A DNA stretch of 64,000 nt, taken from contig QEOQ01000307.1 of assembly GCA_010279815.1 (NCBI GenBank), forward strand, positions 106,654 to 170,653, written 5' to 3'. The stretch is from Brachionus plicatilis. Its lineage: Eukaryota > Rotifera > Eurotatoria > Ploima > Brachionidae. The translations under genes and the position numbers were made by a program. Under the pieces are notes generated by a model. It ran no database searches and was not told where the DNA came from. It worked only from the letters and a program-made list of their open reading frames with translations. This document shows positions 44,601 through 57,200 of this stretch, piece by piece. Positions within the stretch are counted from its first letter, which is position 1. Each line of letters begins with the position of its first letter.

Positions 44601-47600
44601 TGAATTAAATGTCAGGCTTTGAATGGTTCAAGTTTTACCTTCATCAAATTGATGAAATATAAATGCGAACAACTTTTTCATTTCATTCAATTCGTCTTCA
44701 TTGCGGAATATTTTTATTTTTTGTACCAAATACGAAATGAACGCGTTCAAACTTATCATTCCATTTACTGCTATTGTCTAAATGAACAAAAAAATATTTA
44801 TTTTTTAAACTTAATATATTTTAAAAAAAAATTTTTTAAATTTAAAAAAAAAATTTAGTTTTTAATCTTTAGACTAGAGCTCGCTTTTATAGCAAAATTT
44901 GGCGGTAGGGCATTTGGACACATATATCAATAACATTGAGATGATGATCAATTAAAGAGATACAAGAAAAAATGGAAAGAAATCTGAAAGAGATGCTTGT
45001 TACTTGCCGAAATTTTTGACATATTGATATTATAAGTATGATGTTATAAGTTTTATTTCCTAGTTTTTATTAAAATTTATTTACTATTTTAGCATTAAGA
45101 GCATCACTATAAATTGAAGTAACTTATTCTTTGTTTTTAGTTCTATGATTCACTCTTATTTTATTTGATTAACAAATGTTTTAAAAACGAATTCGTTATC
45201 TTTAACTAAGCTTAAAGTAGTGACCAAACTCTTAGTGTAACTAATAAATTTTAAAATTATAAACCTGAAGAATTTAGGATCATATTTTTTTTTATTTAAG
45301 TTTGTATGCTGCAGTTAAATTGATATTTTGAAACGAATTAGATTTTTTTTTTAATTTTATGAAAAAAGAAAATGAATTTTTCCTGAAATTTACTTACATT
45401 AAAAATCTCATAAGCTTGAAGAATTGTTTTTTTGCTCTTATTTGTCATTGAGGTGTAATTTTCCAGCTCATTCTAATAAAATTAATAATTTTCTCTGAAA
45501 AAAAATAAAATTATTTTATTCACCTGTTTTAGTGGTTTGTAGTCTTTGCAAAAAACTTCAATGTCATCTACACGAAAAAATTGAGAGCCTGCTAAAAAAG
45601 TCTTTGATCCTTTAGAACCGTATTCAAACATTTGATCACCGTAGGTAAAACCAAGAGTTGATTCATTTTTGGTGTTCAAATTAGACAAATTTTTTATTTT
45701 AATATCACCATTTCCAAAGCATGGACCAAAATTTTTATCACAATAAATGGCGTTTTTTTCATCCGAGCATTTAATAATTTTATTGTTATTTGAATCATTG
45801 TTTAATCCAAATAGAAATGCGTAGGGATCGCTTTTAAACTGATTGGCATCTGAAGACCATGTGGAACCAGTGAAACCACCAAAAATTCTCAAAGTATCGG
45901 TGCATATAATGGTCAATGTGTTTGAGTGCAAATCGCATTTTTGGTGAAACGAACAAGCATCAAATCCGTCTCTACTTGCACGATACAATAACTTCCAAGT
46001 CTGAAAATTACCATTTAATTGCATTGAAACCAGTTGACTTTTCATTAATTTCTTAAACTGTTCATCGCTTATAATTTCAGATTCAATCAGACTGTTTTTG
46101 AATGTTTGTTCTGTGAAAAAATTTAAAGTTAATTCATTTTTTTTTTATTTTTTAATCATTTAAATATTGGCTTATTTATATTTTTTTAATTAATTTCTAA
46201 AATTAATAAATTCCTGAGAACAAAAAAAAATAAAATTTTTATTAATGATTTTTATTTCCTAAATTTATTGTTTAAATTAAAAATAAGCTTACTTTTGTTG
46301 GGTATTTTGACCGGCTCTAAAACATTCTGAATTGCTTGTGTGTTCTAAAACATTAATTAATGATGAGAAATTTTTAGCTAATTTTTATTCAAATTCAACA
46401 AAAAATTTAATAACCATTAATAGTCTGATATGAAATTTTTTTGTAATTTTAATAAGAGAACTAATATTTAACCTTTTGGACTCATCGTTTTGTGGTCGGT
46501 CATTAGAAAGACACTCATTTAATGTTTTTGATTTTATTTTATTTTTAAAAAATATACAAAAAAAAACAAAAATATTTTAAAAAAATTTCTAATTAAAAAA
46601 ACTATGGATAATTTTAAAAACCGACTAAATGTCACGATCACTTTTAGGCACTACTTACTTTTATCACTTTTCTTTTAAACGTTTATGTGCTTTAATCAAA
46701 AATGTTCCTCAACCAGATTATAAAAATCAAAATTTATAAAATAATTTATTCTTTTGTATGATCAGTTGTACACATTATTTGCATAGTCGGTCAAAAGTCA
46801 AACTTTAAAGTCAGAATCGTTAAAAGTCAAAGTCAAAGTCGGCTTTGAAATTATTTTTTTATACTTTAAAGTCTTGGCTTGGACTTTCATTTTAATAATT
46901 TAGACTTGAACTAGGCCGCCAAATAAAATTGCTGGAACGGCAATCCATCTGTCAGGATCACAGTCACATGATTTTTTTCCGTTCCAGGTAGCTATTTTAG
47001 CGGCCCACTAAATAAGAACCCTTAAAAGCGCCGTTTAAAGAAAAAAAAATTTTAAAATAAAGTTTTGACTTGACTTTAAAAAAATAAAAGTCAAATTCCA
47101 GACTTGACTATGACTTCATGACTTTGACTTTTGACCAACTCTGCTTATTTGTAACAATACCCTGACCACCCGAATATGTTAATAGTGACCAGCCAATAAG
47201 TGATCATGTCGATTAAAGGAAAAATTGTGGCTAAAAGAACCAACGTTACCAAGTTTATTATTATTAATTTTATTAAATGATAAATTAATTATCATCTTAT
47301 TTGCAGTTTTAAACTGAATTTGTAAGTATCTTAAAGTCGATAAATATGATTTGATAAACTCATTTTTTTAATGTTTATTTTGATTTTTTTTCAAAAGTAT
47401 TTGTATCTAGTATGAGAACAATTTTCTCTCAATATATAATATAAAATATATAATATAAATGATATAATGATTTAGTTTTACTGTGACTTTATCACTTAGG
47501 TACTGCGAGATTACGTTCACTTTCAACCGTTTTTGAAAGATTTTTAACTAAAATTTTTTAAAGAAAAGTTTCAAAATAAACTTATTAAAAAATCATGTAA

Positions 47601-50353
47601 TAATCCAACTAAATTTACAGATCTGTTTTATCAACTGGTTTTTAAAAATATTTTTTATGATTTTTATTAAGATAAACTCTTTAAATTGAAATGATATTTT
47701 GAATTGATTATCAACTTCAAGAGACAAAATTAATATTCCAAAAAATTTCACATTGGATTTTTCAACCACTTAATACTTTTCTAATTTTAAATTATTTAAA
47801 TTTAAAAAAATTTTTTTCGTGTGTAGGGATTGTGAAGTTCGTTTCTTTTCAATTCAGAAAAACTTGAATAACTTTTTTACTAAAAGAGATAATTTAGTTC
47901 TATAAAATGTTTGATTATAAGCAATTTTGCTTAATTCAGTAAAATAGACCTGCAAAATTCTCTGAAATCTTCTGTATTTTGTACGCCATTAAAAAGTATT
48001 CTAATCAACTGTGCAAGTACATTGCAGAGTTTTTGCAGACAAATATAACGTATTAAGCATTTTAAAGAACTAATTATTTTTTGAAATAAAAAAGTTATTC
48101 AAATTTTTCTGAATTTAAAAGATCGAATTGTGTGTAAAGAAAATAAAGAAAATTTTTTTTGTCACCTTTTTTAAATATTCTTACCTTTAGTTTGTCTTTG
48201 GTTTGAGTTATTTTATGGATAATATCGTTTTTAGAACACTGAGCTATTTGTAAAGAAAGTGTTTGCCTTTCGACCTCTTCATTTAGACGCTTTATTTCTA
48301 TATTGTTTCTTTTAATTGATTCATTTGCTTCATTTTGATTGCTACGATTAATACCAATGGCTTTACTGATTTCCATTTTTTGTTTGGCTATTTCTTGTAT
48401 AACCTCCATGTAATTAGCAACTATTTGATCTTTGATGCTTTTCAGAGATTGAATTGTTTGTTTACGACAGTCCTCTGTTCTATTAAGATCTTTTTGTTTG
48501 GATATTTGATCGTTTCGACTCACTTCATTTTTGGCTTCTAACAAATTCATTTCATTTCTGTAATTTTGAATATTTTTCTCACAGTAAGATATTTTATTAT
48601 TGAGTTTTTCAACATCATCTTCTTTTTGTCTTATTTTATTTTTTATTTTATCTCTCTCCGAACCATAAAGCCATGACGAATACCATCTATTATGGCTATC
48701 AAATTCATCTTTTAGTTGACTTATTGTTGATTTTACATCACCTACTTTTGACCTTGATGATGAAATTGACGAATTTTCCGAGTCGATCAACACTCTCAAC
48801 TGTGACACTCGTGTATTGTTATTTTCAATGTCATCTTTCAACGTTGCCAAGTTTGATTCTAATTGTTGAATCTTTGACCCATTTTGTATTAGACTACTGT
48901 TCAACGAGTTGACTTGGTTTTTGTCACATGTAATATCATCTTTTAGAAGACGATCAATCAAATTTTTATAGTGATAATCAACGTTTATTTGGTTTATTTC
49001 ACTTTGAATATTTTTAATTTGAGTTTCTTCAAGCTCTTTTGATTTAAAATTGCCATTAAATTGATCAAGTTGGAGCGCTAGACTTTTCAAATTATTATTT
49101 TCTTCTTTTATTGATTTAGCATGATTAGCTAGTTTTTTGTTTAGTTCATCTATTGAACTGTTCAAATTTTGAATGTTATTTCGAACAAGTTGCAAGTCTT
49201 GTTCAAGCTTTTTGATTTGTTGATCAAAAATTTTATTTCTCTCAGTCTCATTGTACATGAGAATGTCTTGTTTTGACTTTTCAATCTTTTTTCTAATTTT
49301 GATTTCAAGAGAGTGCTTCTCCTGGCCAGTTATAAAACTTTGAAATCGTTGTTCGGTTGTGGCGTCTTTCTTGTTTGACAACAGCAAAGATTCGCCTTGT
49401 TTAATGATCTCTTCAATTTTTGCTATCTCATCGATCAACTTTTGACTAGCGCTCTTAAGCCTGACCTCATCATTTTCCAGTCTGTTTATTTGCTGATCAA
49501 TACAAGAGTCCTTGATTGAATTTAGTGTTGTTTCCAAGTGCCGTTTTCTTTCATGAAACAGCTCAGTTAGATCTTGTTCAACATTGCTGAGCTTATTTAG
49601 ACTATTGTTTTTCTTGCGAATTTTTTTCTCTTGACACTGAGCGACTAGCAGAGACGGAACATAGGCCGCTAGTATGGTCTTAATAGCATCAACATCGACA
49701 TCGAGCCAAGTGAGACTATCGCTCAAAAATGCGTCACTTCCCTCGTGCACTAGCAGTAATGAGTAATAGATGCAAAGCCATGCATCGTTTTCTTTAGCAT
49801 TTTTACAAATGGTCACACTGCCAGTGTTTACAGAAATTTGAACATTAGGCTCAAACACTTGGCCAATGCCGTTATCTTTACTTCCCTTGGTTAGATAGGT
49901 CTCAAATAGCTTGTGTTTGGTAGAACTGAGTAAATCTCGTTTGCCAGTCGCTGGCTCAATTGAGTACAAAATTGGATAGATTTTTGAGCTTTCAATTGCT
50001 TGAAAATGACTAGTCAAAATGGCCAAAATAATGATCGATTTATTTATTTTGCTCACAATGATGATCGGCCTTCCTGATGATTCGCTTTCGAGCAAATGCT
50101 GAATTTTTTTGACACACACAACACTGGCACTTGCCTCCTCGGATAAATTAGGGCTAAACAATCCGCCATTTTCGTCCAAAAGAACATTTACAAACGAACC
50201 GATCAAATCTTTTAGTACTGAGTAGACTTTTTTAGCATCTAATCGATCTGCTAATTCAACTTTGTTCTTGACCGTATCCTTGCGAATGTTGTACAATGAG
50301 TTTACAACAATTTGGAGTTGTTCAAATCCGTTGCTTTTCTTTAAATCTTGCAT
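41617..50353 (-). CDS. Coiled-coil protein with two TLDc/EF-hand modules, about 1449 aa
   Basis: Proposed exons (minus): 50353-48185, 46344-46293, 46110-45524, 45472-45398, 44777-44639, 44585-44492, 44434-43714, about 42292-42216, 42157-42034, 41979-41901, 41851-41617. All have GT-AG borders and consistent phase, though the exon at 42216 is uncertain by a base or two. The 50353 ATG has an in-frame TAG upstream. Residues 1-230 form an unrecognised globular domain, and 230-720 a long coiled coil. TLDc 1 (WKLLYRASRDGF ... VDDIEVF) and TLDc 2 (WKLIYRASLDGF ... VEDIEVF) are each followed by EF-hands with loops DKSGLLEF / DKDKSETLELDE and DKTGLFKF / DKDKNNTLDEDE. TLDc domains are tied to oxidative-stress protection and V-ATPase binding. 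The EF-hands suggest calcium control. The join of the first exon to the rest is the least certain step. Confidence 0.75.
42890..43015 (+). repeat. Dispersed repeat, copy in TLDc intron
   Basis: About 125 bp beginning TTTTTTGTGTTTGAATTACA, with CCAATGTTGAAATAACAT and GCGATGTTT. Related copies are at 61348-61450 (same strand) and 18398-18468 (inverted). Confidence 0.7.
43269..43575. mobile_element. 307-bp hAT-like MITE in TLDc intron
   Basis: CAGAGTTG and its complement form the ends, and GTATTAAT flanks both sides exactly (43261-43268, 43576-43583). The body is full of AAGTC/GACTT words as in the copies at 1495 and 46782. Confidence 0.9.
46782..47143. mobile_element. 362-bp hAT-like MITE
   Basis: The right end is CAACTCTG. 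The left end is diverged (CATAGTCGGTCAAAAGTC). The target duplication ATTATTTG / CTTATTTG matches at 7 of 8. The middle contains a second inverted pair around GGCCGCC...GGAACGG. It lies in the proposed intron 46345-48184 of the TLDc gene. Confidence 0.75.
47833..48140. repeat. Foldback element in intron
   Basis: The segments near 47840-47925 and 48055-48135 are inverted copies sharing TTCAGAAAAACTTGAATAAC. The right arm overlaps sequence just 3' of the donor at 48184, so the open frame continuing to 48095 is intron read-through rather than coding. The centre has TTGCAGAGTTTTTGCAGAC. Confidence 0.6.
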
Positions 50354-50590
50354 TTTAAACTAGGCCTAAATCATTCAAAAATCAACCAAAAAAAAAGACA
50401 GTTATATTTTCAACTTGACTTAAAAATATTAAAATTATTTCAATAAAGTAAATTTAACTTACAGTAAAAACCATAAAAAATAAAAAGATAACTAAATAAA
50501 AAAGTGATAGCATTGTTAAATGTTAATTTACTATTGATGTAAAATTTTTTCTAATTGAATGTATGAAAAAAAATAAAATTTTATTTGTTG

Positions 50591-50608
50591 TTGGGAATTT
50601 TTCCCATC
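50591..50608. promoter_or_regulatory. TTGGGAA palindrome upstream of the TLDc gene
   Basis: TTGGGAATTTTTCCCATC resembles the 17-bp palindrome in the two copies of the neighbouring promoter. It lies 240 bp upstream of the minus-strand ATG at 50353. A role as a transcription-factor site is inference. Confidence 0.35.
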
Positions 50609-50835
50609 AAAAATCAAATTAGCTTAGTTTTTTAAATTTGGCTTTTATTTAAAATTAAAATTTATTCTTAACTTTAAGAATGTATATCAAAGAGTAAAAA
50701 AAAAAAAAATTCGGTCAATACTGATAGCAAGTCAAAGCTTTGAAATAAATAATAATTTTAATTTACTTTTGGCAAAAAATTGGATCAAAACATTTAAAAT
50801 GCGCAATTAAATTTCATCGCAGATTTTTACATATT

Positions 50836-51548
50836 TATAAAATATCAAAGCTTAATCTAAAATTTTTGGTAAAAGATGCATTGAAATTTTTTTATCTAAT
50901 TTCTTAGTTTTAATCAACGGGTTCAAAAAACAATTATTTAAAAAGGATTAATGTAGAGTCGATTTTTTTCTTAAAATTTTCATGTATGGTCTTTGTCGGA
51001 TAAAGCTATAGACAATGAGAATATTTAAGAATAATTTTGCGAAAAATAATTCTTTAGACTGTAAGTTTAGCTTTACTTTATCTAAAAAAATTACGAACTA
51101 ATTTATTTTAAGTAAATTGTAGTCTAAAACACGTTGAAGCAAATAACTAGAAAGAAACATTTTATTACAAGAATAAATAATTAATTAAATGCTAATTTAA
51201 TCTTTAAAATTTTTCCAATTAAATGCTTTAAAAAATTGTAAAATTAATGTTTTTGATTTGGATCATAGTTGGGAAATTTTCCCAAATTATTATTTTATTA
51301 CTTTATTCATTTATTTCATTATTTCATTTTGTATTTTATTTTGCTTTTATTAGACCACGACTTAACTGAATTATTTTTTTTTTCAAAAGTTCTTATCATT
51401 TTTAGTTTATAAGTTACAAATTTATTTAAAAAATTTTTTTATCTTTTATTTGCGCATTTTTTATTTAGTTATTTAAAAAAAAATATTTTCTAGATGTTTA
51501 AAAAAAACAAAAAAAATGTAATTGCTGAGAACAGTATAGAAATAGAAA
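50836..51548 (+). promoter_or_regulatory. Upstream region of the 51494 gene, source of the 39341 copy
   Basis: This segment is duplicated at 39341-40089. A 17-bp palindrome TTGGGAAATTTTCCCAA (51269-51285) is conserved in both copies (39819-39835). It presumably contains the promoter; no TATA position could be fixed in this AT-rich sequence. Confidence 0.6.
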
Positions 51549-52659
51549 ATGATCAGATACAAAAAGACGAACTGCAGAAGTGTTTGATAAAATTGAATTT
51601 AGGCCTAGTTGAAAATTTAAACAGTAATCAAATGGAAATGTTAAACGTACTCGAAGGTGATCTTAAACGATTAGAAAACCAGCTTGATGACTTTATCTAC
51701 AGCAACAAACCTCAAACAATGATTGATTACAGCTCTATCTTAAAATTAGTTGATTCAAACGAGAAGCAAAGTCAAAATTTAAAAAATCAAATTAACCAGT
51801 TCAAAAAAGAGCTTTACCAGTTCAAATCTTCTTAGTCTTAAATTAATTAAATAAAAAATAAAAAAAATTCTAAATTTTTCTAATAAACAATAATTTAGAT
51901 TTAAAATTCTAATTAAAAATAATTAAAAAAAATTAAAATTTAATTTTTAGTCTGGAAGTGTTTCAGTTGGATCCATCTGATTTAGAGAGTAAAGAAAACA
52001 AGAGCATTGGCGCGCATCTTGACGACGCCAAGCACTTGCTAGCTAAATTGTCTGACCAAGCTAAAAGAGAGGATGTTAGTCAATTGTGTTATAAATTAAA
52101 TCAACTAGAGAAGCGTTTGAATAACATAAAGTCAGAGAATGAGAATGATAAGAGAATGGAGAATATTTTATTCCTGCTGAGGTCGCAGGATGACCAAGCC
52201 AAAAGACAAGAAAACGATTTGAATGAATACAAAAGAGACTTGCGACAGCTTAAAGTAAATTCTTTTAGAGACGAATTTGAAAAGCTATACGAAAAATTTG
52301 AAAAAAAACTTCAGTTGTTGTACTCGGGAGACAACGATGATCCCGCTTACTCTTTGAACGATTTGATTGCATCCATAGTAGAGCTAAAAGCCTCTATTTT
52401 AAAATATGAACAATTTGTGTTCGGCCAATGTGGCGAAAACGAAACACAAATAAAAAATCTGGAAGCTAGTCGACAGCAAGTGCTAGAAGACAAAAATGTG
52501 GTCGATTCGGGTGAGAAAGCACTCATTCTCGAAACAATTCAACTGGGCATTCAAGCAAAACAAAACGAATTGAGCAAAATAAAACAAATAAGTCTTGTGA
52601 AAGATAGAATTTTACATTTGGAAAAAATTTTCTTTGAATTAAAAGCTGGATTGGCATAA
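51494..52659 (+). CDS. Coiled-coil protein, two exons, 349 aa
   Basis: Exon 1 is 51494-51834 and exon 2 is 51951-52659, with a GT-AG intron of 116 bp that keeps frame exactly (codon TAT split across it). Without splicing, exon 1 would stop at once. Both exons are rich in Glu, Lys, Leu and Gln with heptad-like spacing (LKRLENQLDDF, LCYKLNQLEKRLNNIKSE). There are no membrane segments and no known domain. The start ATG follows CTAG and begins MFKKNKKNVIAENS. It is divergent from the TLDc gene and upstream of the giant coiled-coil gene. Function unknown; structural or scaffold role possible. Confidence 0.7.
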
Positions 52660-54241
52660 TTTAATAATTTAAATTAAAAAAATTTTTTTTTAAATTTTAT
52701 TTATTCAACTTATAACAAAGTGCTTGTTAAAAAGTATCTTAAATTTTCTTAAAAAATACTAAAATCTTTTGATTCAATTCAGGACTAAATAACTGGTCAG
52801 TAATTTCTTTTATTAAAGTTAGAAAAAAATTCAAATTTTTTTACTAACATTTTCAATTAGTTTTTTAGGGTTAAGCTATTATTTGGCTTTAAATTGTTTC
52901 ATTTTAGATTTATCTTTTAATTGTTTTAACAAGTAGCTCCTAAGTTATAAACTGACGAAAAAAATTATACATTTTTTTTTCTACTTTAGTTCTATATATG
53001 TTGTACTAAATTTCATGAAAAAGAAAAAGAAAAACATTTTTCAATTTTAAATATAATTTTGTTCTAATCTAAGTCAAATTGTTAAGTTGAAAAAATTTCT
53101 TTTCGTGACGTTTTCTTTCAAATGCAAAATCTTTTTAAATCTTAAGCTTTGTTAATGTAATTTGGTCTATCAATTGTCCCATTATTTTGTTTGAATTAAA
53201 ATTTCAATAAAAAAATATCAAAAAATAAATGAAAAATTACAATTATTATTAAACAATTTCAAAATAAGCTAGTTAAATAATTATTAACATTTAATAGATT
53301 ATAACGCTTTTTTATCCAAAAACATATAATAAATATTTTGAAAAATAAGTTTCAAGGCAAATATTTTTTTTTCAAAACTATATATTTAAAAAAAAAAAAT
53401 CATTTATTTATTTTGGAAAAAATTTTATTTTTTGGTTATTCACTGGAAATTTGGAATGGAGCTTTGTCAGTAAGTATAAGTTCATACTTATATAGAAAAT
53501 AAAAGTAATAAATTATAGTGCTTTTAAAAAAATATACAGAATGGGCTAAATTAGGTAATTTTGCATTTTTTTTAGTGTTGGATGCGGTCAAACCAAACCG
53601 GTCCATTTCACGGAGGGTTTTTGGTTTTGGTCGGTCAGCTTGACGATCAAAATTTTTGACCGCCAAAAATGTATAAATATTGATGAGACATAAAAGTAGT
53701 AGTAAATAAAGATACACATTTTAAATATGTTCACCTAAATCAAATTAATCTTTTATTTTAGTTTTTTCGCAAAGAGATTTTACAAATAATTAAACTGATC
53801 TTTCCTAATTAATTTTTCAATTATTTATAATAAAATTAATTAATTATTTTGGAAAAAAGCCAATTTTGTAGCTTTCTTTTAAAATATTTATAAAATTAGA
53901 CCAGTTATAAAATAAAAAAAAATGTCAGTTTGTTTTTTTAATGATATCAAAAATTTGGAGCCAGCTTCTTTTCTCATTTTCGAAATTTAACTTGTATTTT
54001 TAATTTAAAATTTTGTTTTGTATATCATATAAGTTTGAAATTATTTTATTATTTTATAAATTTTTTAATTGATTTGACTCAAGACTTAAAAGCAACATTT
54101 TATTTTATTATATTATTTCTTCTTGTGAAAATATTCGCATTTTTTTATTTAATTTAATTTATCTTCAAGAGTAAAAATTAAAAAAAAATTAAATAAAAAT
54201 ATTTTTAATATTAAGATATTAGAATAGAGTAAAGAGAAAAT
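52660..54241. other. Intergenic region
   Basis: AT-rich. A small element-like patch at 53583-53666 has GCGGTCAAA and TTTTGACCGC at its ends with repeated ACCGG/GACCG words, probably a MITE. A 93-residue minus-strand frame crossing it (53717-53436) is not credited. The rest should contain the promoter of the 54242 gene. Confidence 0.45.
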
Positions 54242-57200
54242 ATGGATGATAAATCCCAGTTGGCATTGGAGCTGACGAGGAAAAAAATTGAGGAAAACCG
54301 CAATTTGCTCTTGGAGAAAAATGCTGAATTAACCGAAATAAGCTGTAGATTGGAAGATGTTCAAAAGCAGATGAAACATTTGAAATCGTTTAATACCGAC
54401 GATGTTCAGCTTGAATCAATGCGATACACAGACAATTTGCGCGTTCAATTTCAAAATGAACAAATTAAATTTGATTTTTTCAAACAGGTGAACATTTTAA
54501 ATCAAAATTTTAGTCTGAGTGGTCGCCAATTTTCCAATAAGCCTACGCAAAATCTTCTACACTGTTTGATAGACATATCAGAAAGAGCAAAATTGCCAAA
54601 GGCATACTTGTACCAAAGCTCTCCTGACACTGCCACAAATGAGACAATTGATCAGTTTGTCGCAAAGCTTAAAAACTTTGTTTACATTGACGAAAATAGC
54701 AGTGAAATAAGTCAAGCTAAATTGGACGAAATGTGCAACAAAATTGGTGAACTGAAACAAATGCAGATGCCAACTTGTATTTTGTTTGATCACAAGAATA
54801 AAAGCCTGATCAATTCATATTCAACAATAGATGAGAGAACGCTTATTTTGTATCGACATGGTGATAACTTTCTGGTGCTTCAAGTCAACATGGAAAACGT
54901 GTCTGTGGTTGGCAAAGCGCATGACATAGTCAATAATTTGATATGCGAACAAGTGCTCTATGAGCTGTGTATTATAAAGCTAAAGGAAAGATGTGGCTCG
55001 GCAGTGGCCGAGTGCAGCATGGAAATGTTGTACCAAGCATTGCAGAAATTCAAGAAAGATTTTGTGGAGAATAAAGACCAATGTCAAAAGAGGTTCCTGA
55101 ACGAAATTAATATAGCCAAGAATGATAATGTACTCGAAAGTCTAATCCAGTCACAAGTGACGCTTCTTGTCGAACTGTTGGCTCAAGTGGACGAGTACAC
55201 TGTCGAACATGAGTCCGTCAAACAAGACATTGATTTGTTTAGAGAAAGATTTGTTCAGAGAGTTGAGATTTTTTTGTTTGACGAGTGCGAAAAGAGGAAA
55301 AAAATGGCACAGACAAAGCTCAAAATGGACACTAGCGAGGGCCATTCGCTAGAGAACGAAATAACAGCCAAGCAAAACGAGATTAACAAATTGAACAGTT
55401 TGTTGAGTAAGAAAAACGACCAATTGAGCATGAAGAACAAAGAAATTGAACTCAAGAGAGAGCAATTGAAATTACTTGTGAACAGTAATGACAAACAGGA
55501 GAAAGAGATTAATGACGAAATGGAACGTTTGAAACAAGAACTTATCGAAAAGGAAGAAGAAATGAAAAATTCTCAAGTAAATCAAAATAATGAGGCCTTA
55601 AGAGTTGACGAGCTGAGAAATGAAATTCAAAAAAAAAAATTTGAAATAGATGAATTGAACTCAAAAAAGAAAATATTGGAAAAAAAGAGAGACGAATTGA
55701 ACAATTCAATCGAAGCAGAGATCAAAGAAAAAGCTTCTCTTCAAAAAGAAAAAATCGAGTGTCAAGAAAATAAGAAATATTTAGAGGAACAACTAAATGA
55801 ATTGAAAAGCGAAAGTTCTAAGCTTCAAAAATTGATTCAATTTACACAAGCCGTTTACAATCAATTGTTGACCGATCAAAGTTTGTTCAAAAAACGAGCT
55901 GATCTAAACAGGGCGCTACACTCAGGCTTGTCATTTTTTGAATTGTACAAATATCTTGTCAATCACGATGAATTGAAACAATTTAAAGAACCTATTGTTG
56001 AAAGACTTGCCAAAGAAAATGTTTACAAACGGCGCGAATTGTTGGTCAACTGTTTGGACAAGATTGTGGCCGAGCCTGTTCTCACCAGCTACAGAGACAA
56101 CAAAAATGAACACTTTGTAATTGAATTATGTGCAATCAATATCAATTTTGACGAAGTTGAGCCATTGATCAACAGACACATTGAACAAGAATTGGAAAAA
56201 AATGAACTGTTTATGTTTGACGCGAATAAACGAGTTCTATGCGTCAAGGATAGCACACTTAAGATGAAACATTTACTTGAAAACAGCAGCAATCAAGTGT
56301 CAAATGAATTGATCAAATTAATTCAGAAGCGTATGAGAAAAAAATTCATAATTAAAAATAGTGATAGCTTAGATTCAAAAAATGGACATTTGACAAGCAA
56401 AACAATGGTAATGCAATCAGTTAATGAGAAAAAATTTCAAACTTTGGCTGATTTAAATGCCAAAAGTGTTTGTCGCTTGCTTGAATTGGATTTTGAAAGT
56501 GTTAAAAAGTGTTTGTTGCAAACAATTAAAATAATTGCTGGACATAATGTTTTTTTTAATGAGAAAAAAGAGTTGAGACAATGTGGTGTCAATTTGGCTA
56601 TAGTGGCCGGTGGGGATGTTGTGCTGCCGGTTGGCGCCATCATAGACACGTCTGGCTCAGCCGAACCGGTCAATTTTGAAAACGAACAGGCTCATGGCTA
56701 TGCAGGAACGAGCAGAGAGGACAAGTGCTGCGAAGGCGAGCCAGGTGTAGATGGCCATGATGGCTTTTGTGGCGAGAACGCCGGTCACATTTACATAAAA
56801 GCAGCCAATTTGGTACAAAATTTGGATCGAATTGGCGAAATTAGAATAAATGGAGGCAAAGGCGGCCTGGGCCAAATGGGCGGAAGTGGACAAGGTGGTG
56901 GTCGTGGCCAAGACACTGGCGATGCCCAAGCTGAAAATTTATCGCCTTGTTTGTTCTCGGCCGGATTTGTGATCGCTTTTGCCCGCATGCCTGGTCTTGA
57001 TCCTGAAACAGGCGAGTTTAGTCGCATTGGCGAACTGAGTGGAAAGGGTGGCGATGCAGGCAAAACCGGCCTAGGTGGCATGGGTGGTCATGCCGGTGAA
57101 TTTTTAATCAAAGATAGCAAAAGTTGGATAGCAAATAGACAAGAAAACAAAGAGCTCGTCGAATCAAGTCAAAATCTAAAGAGTCTAATTAGAAAATTAG

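Noticed and set aside
46473..46503. ATG exon MTDHKTMSPK as start of a separate TLDc gene
   Set aside because: It works in frame only with a weaker acceptor; kept as an alternative, not as the main model.
48095..48184. Last 30 codons of the minus-strand coiled-coil frame
   Set aside because: They follow a good GTAAGA donor and run into a foldback repeat, so they are intron read-through.
53436..53717. 93-residue minus-strand frame with a hydrophobic start
   Set aside because: It crosses a small inverted-repeat element and has AT-driven composition; no exon signals.
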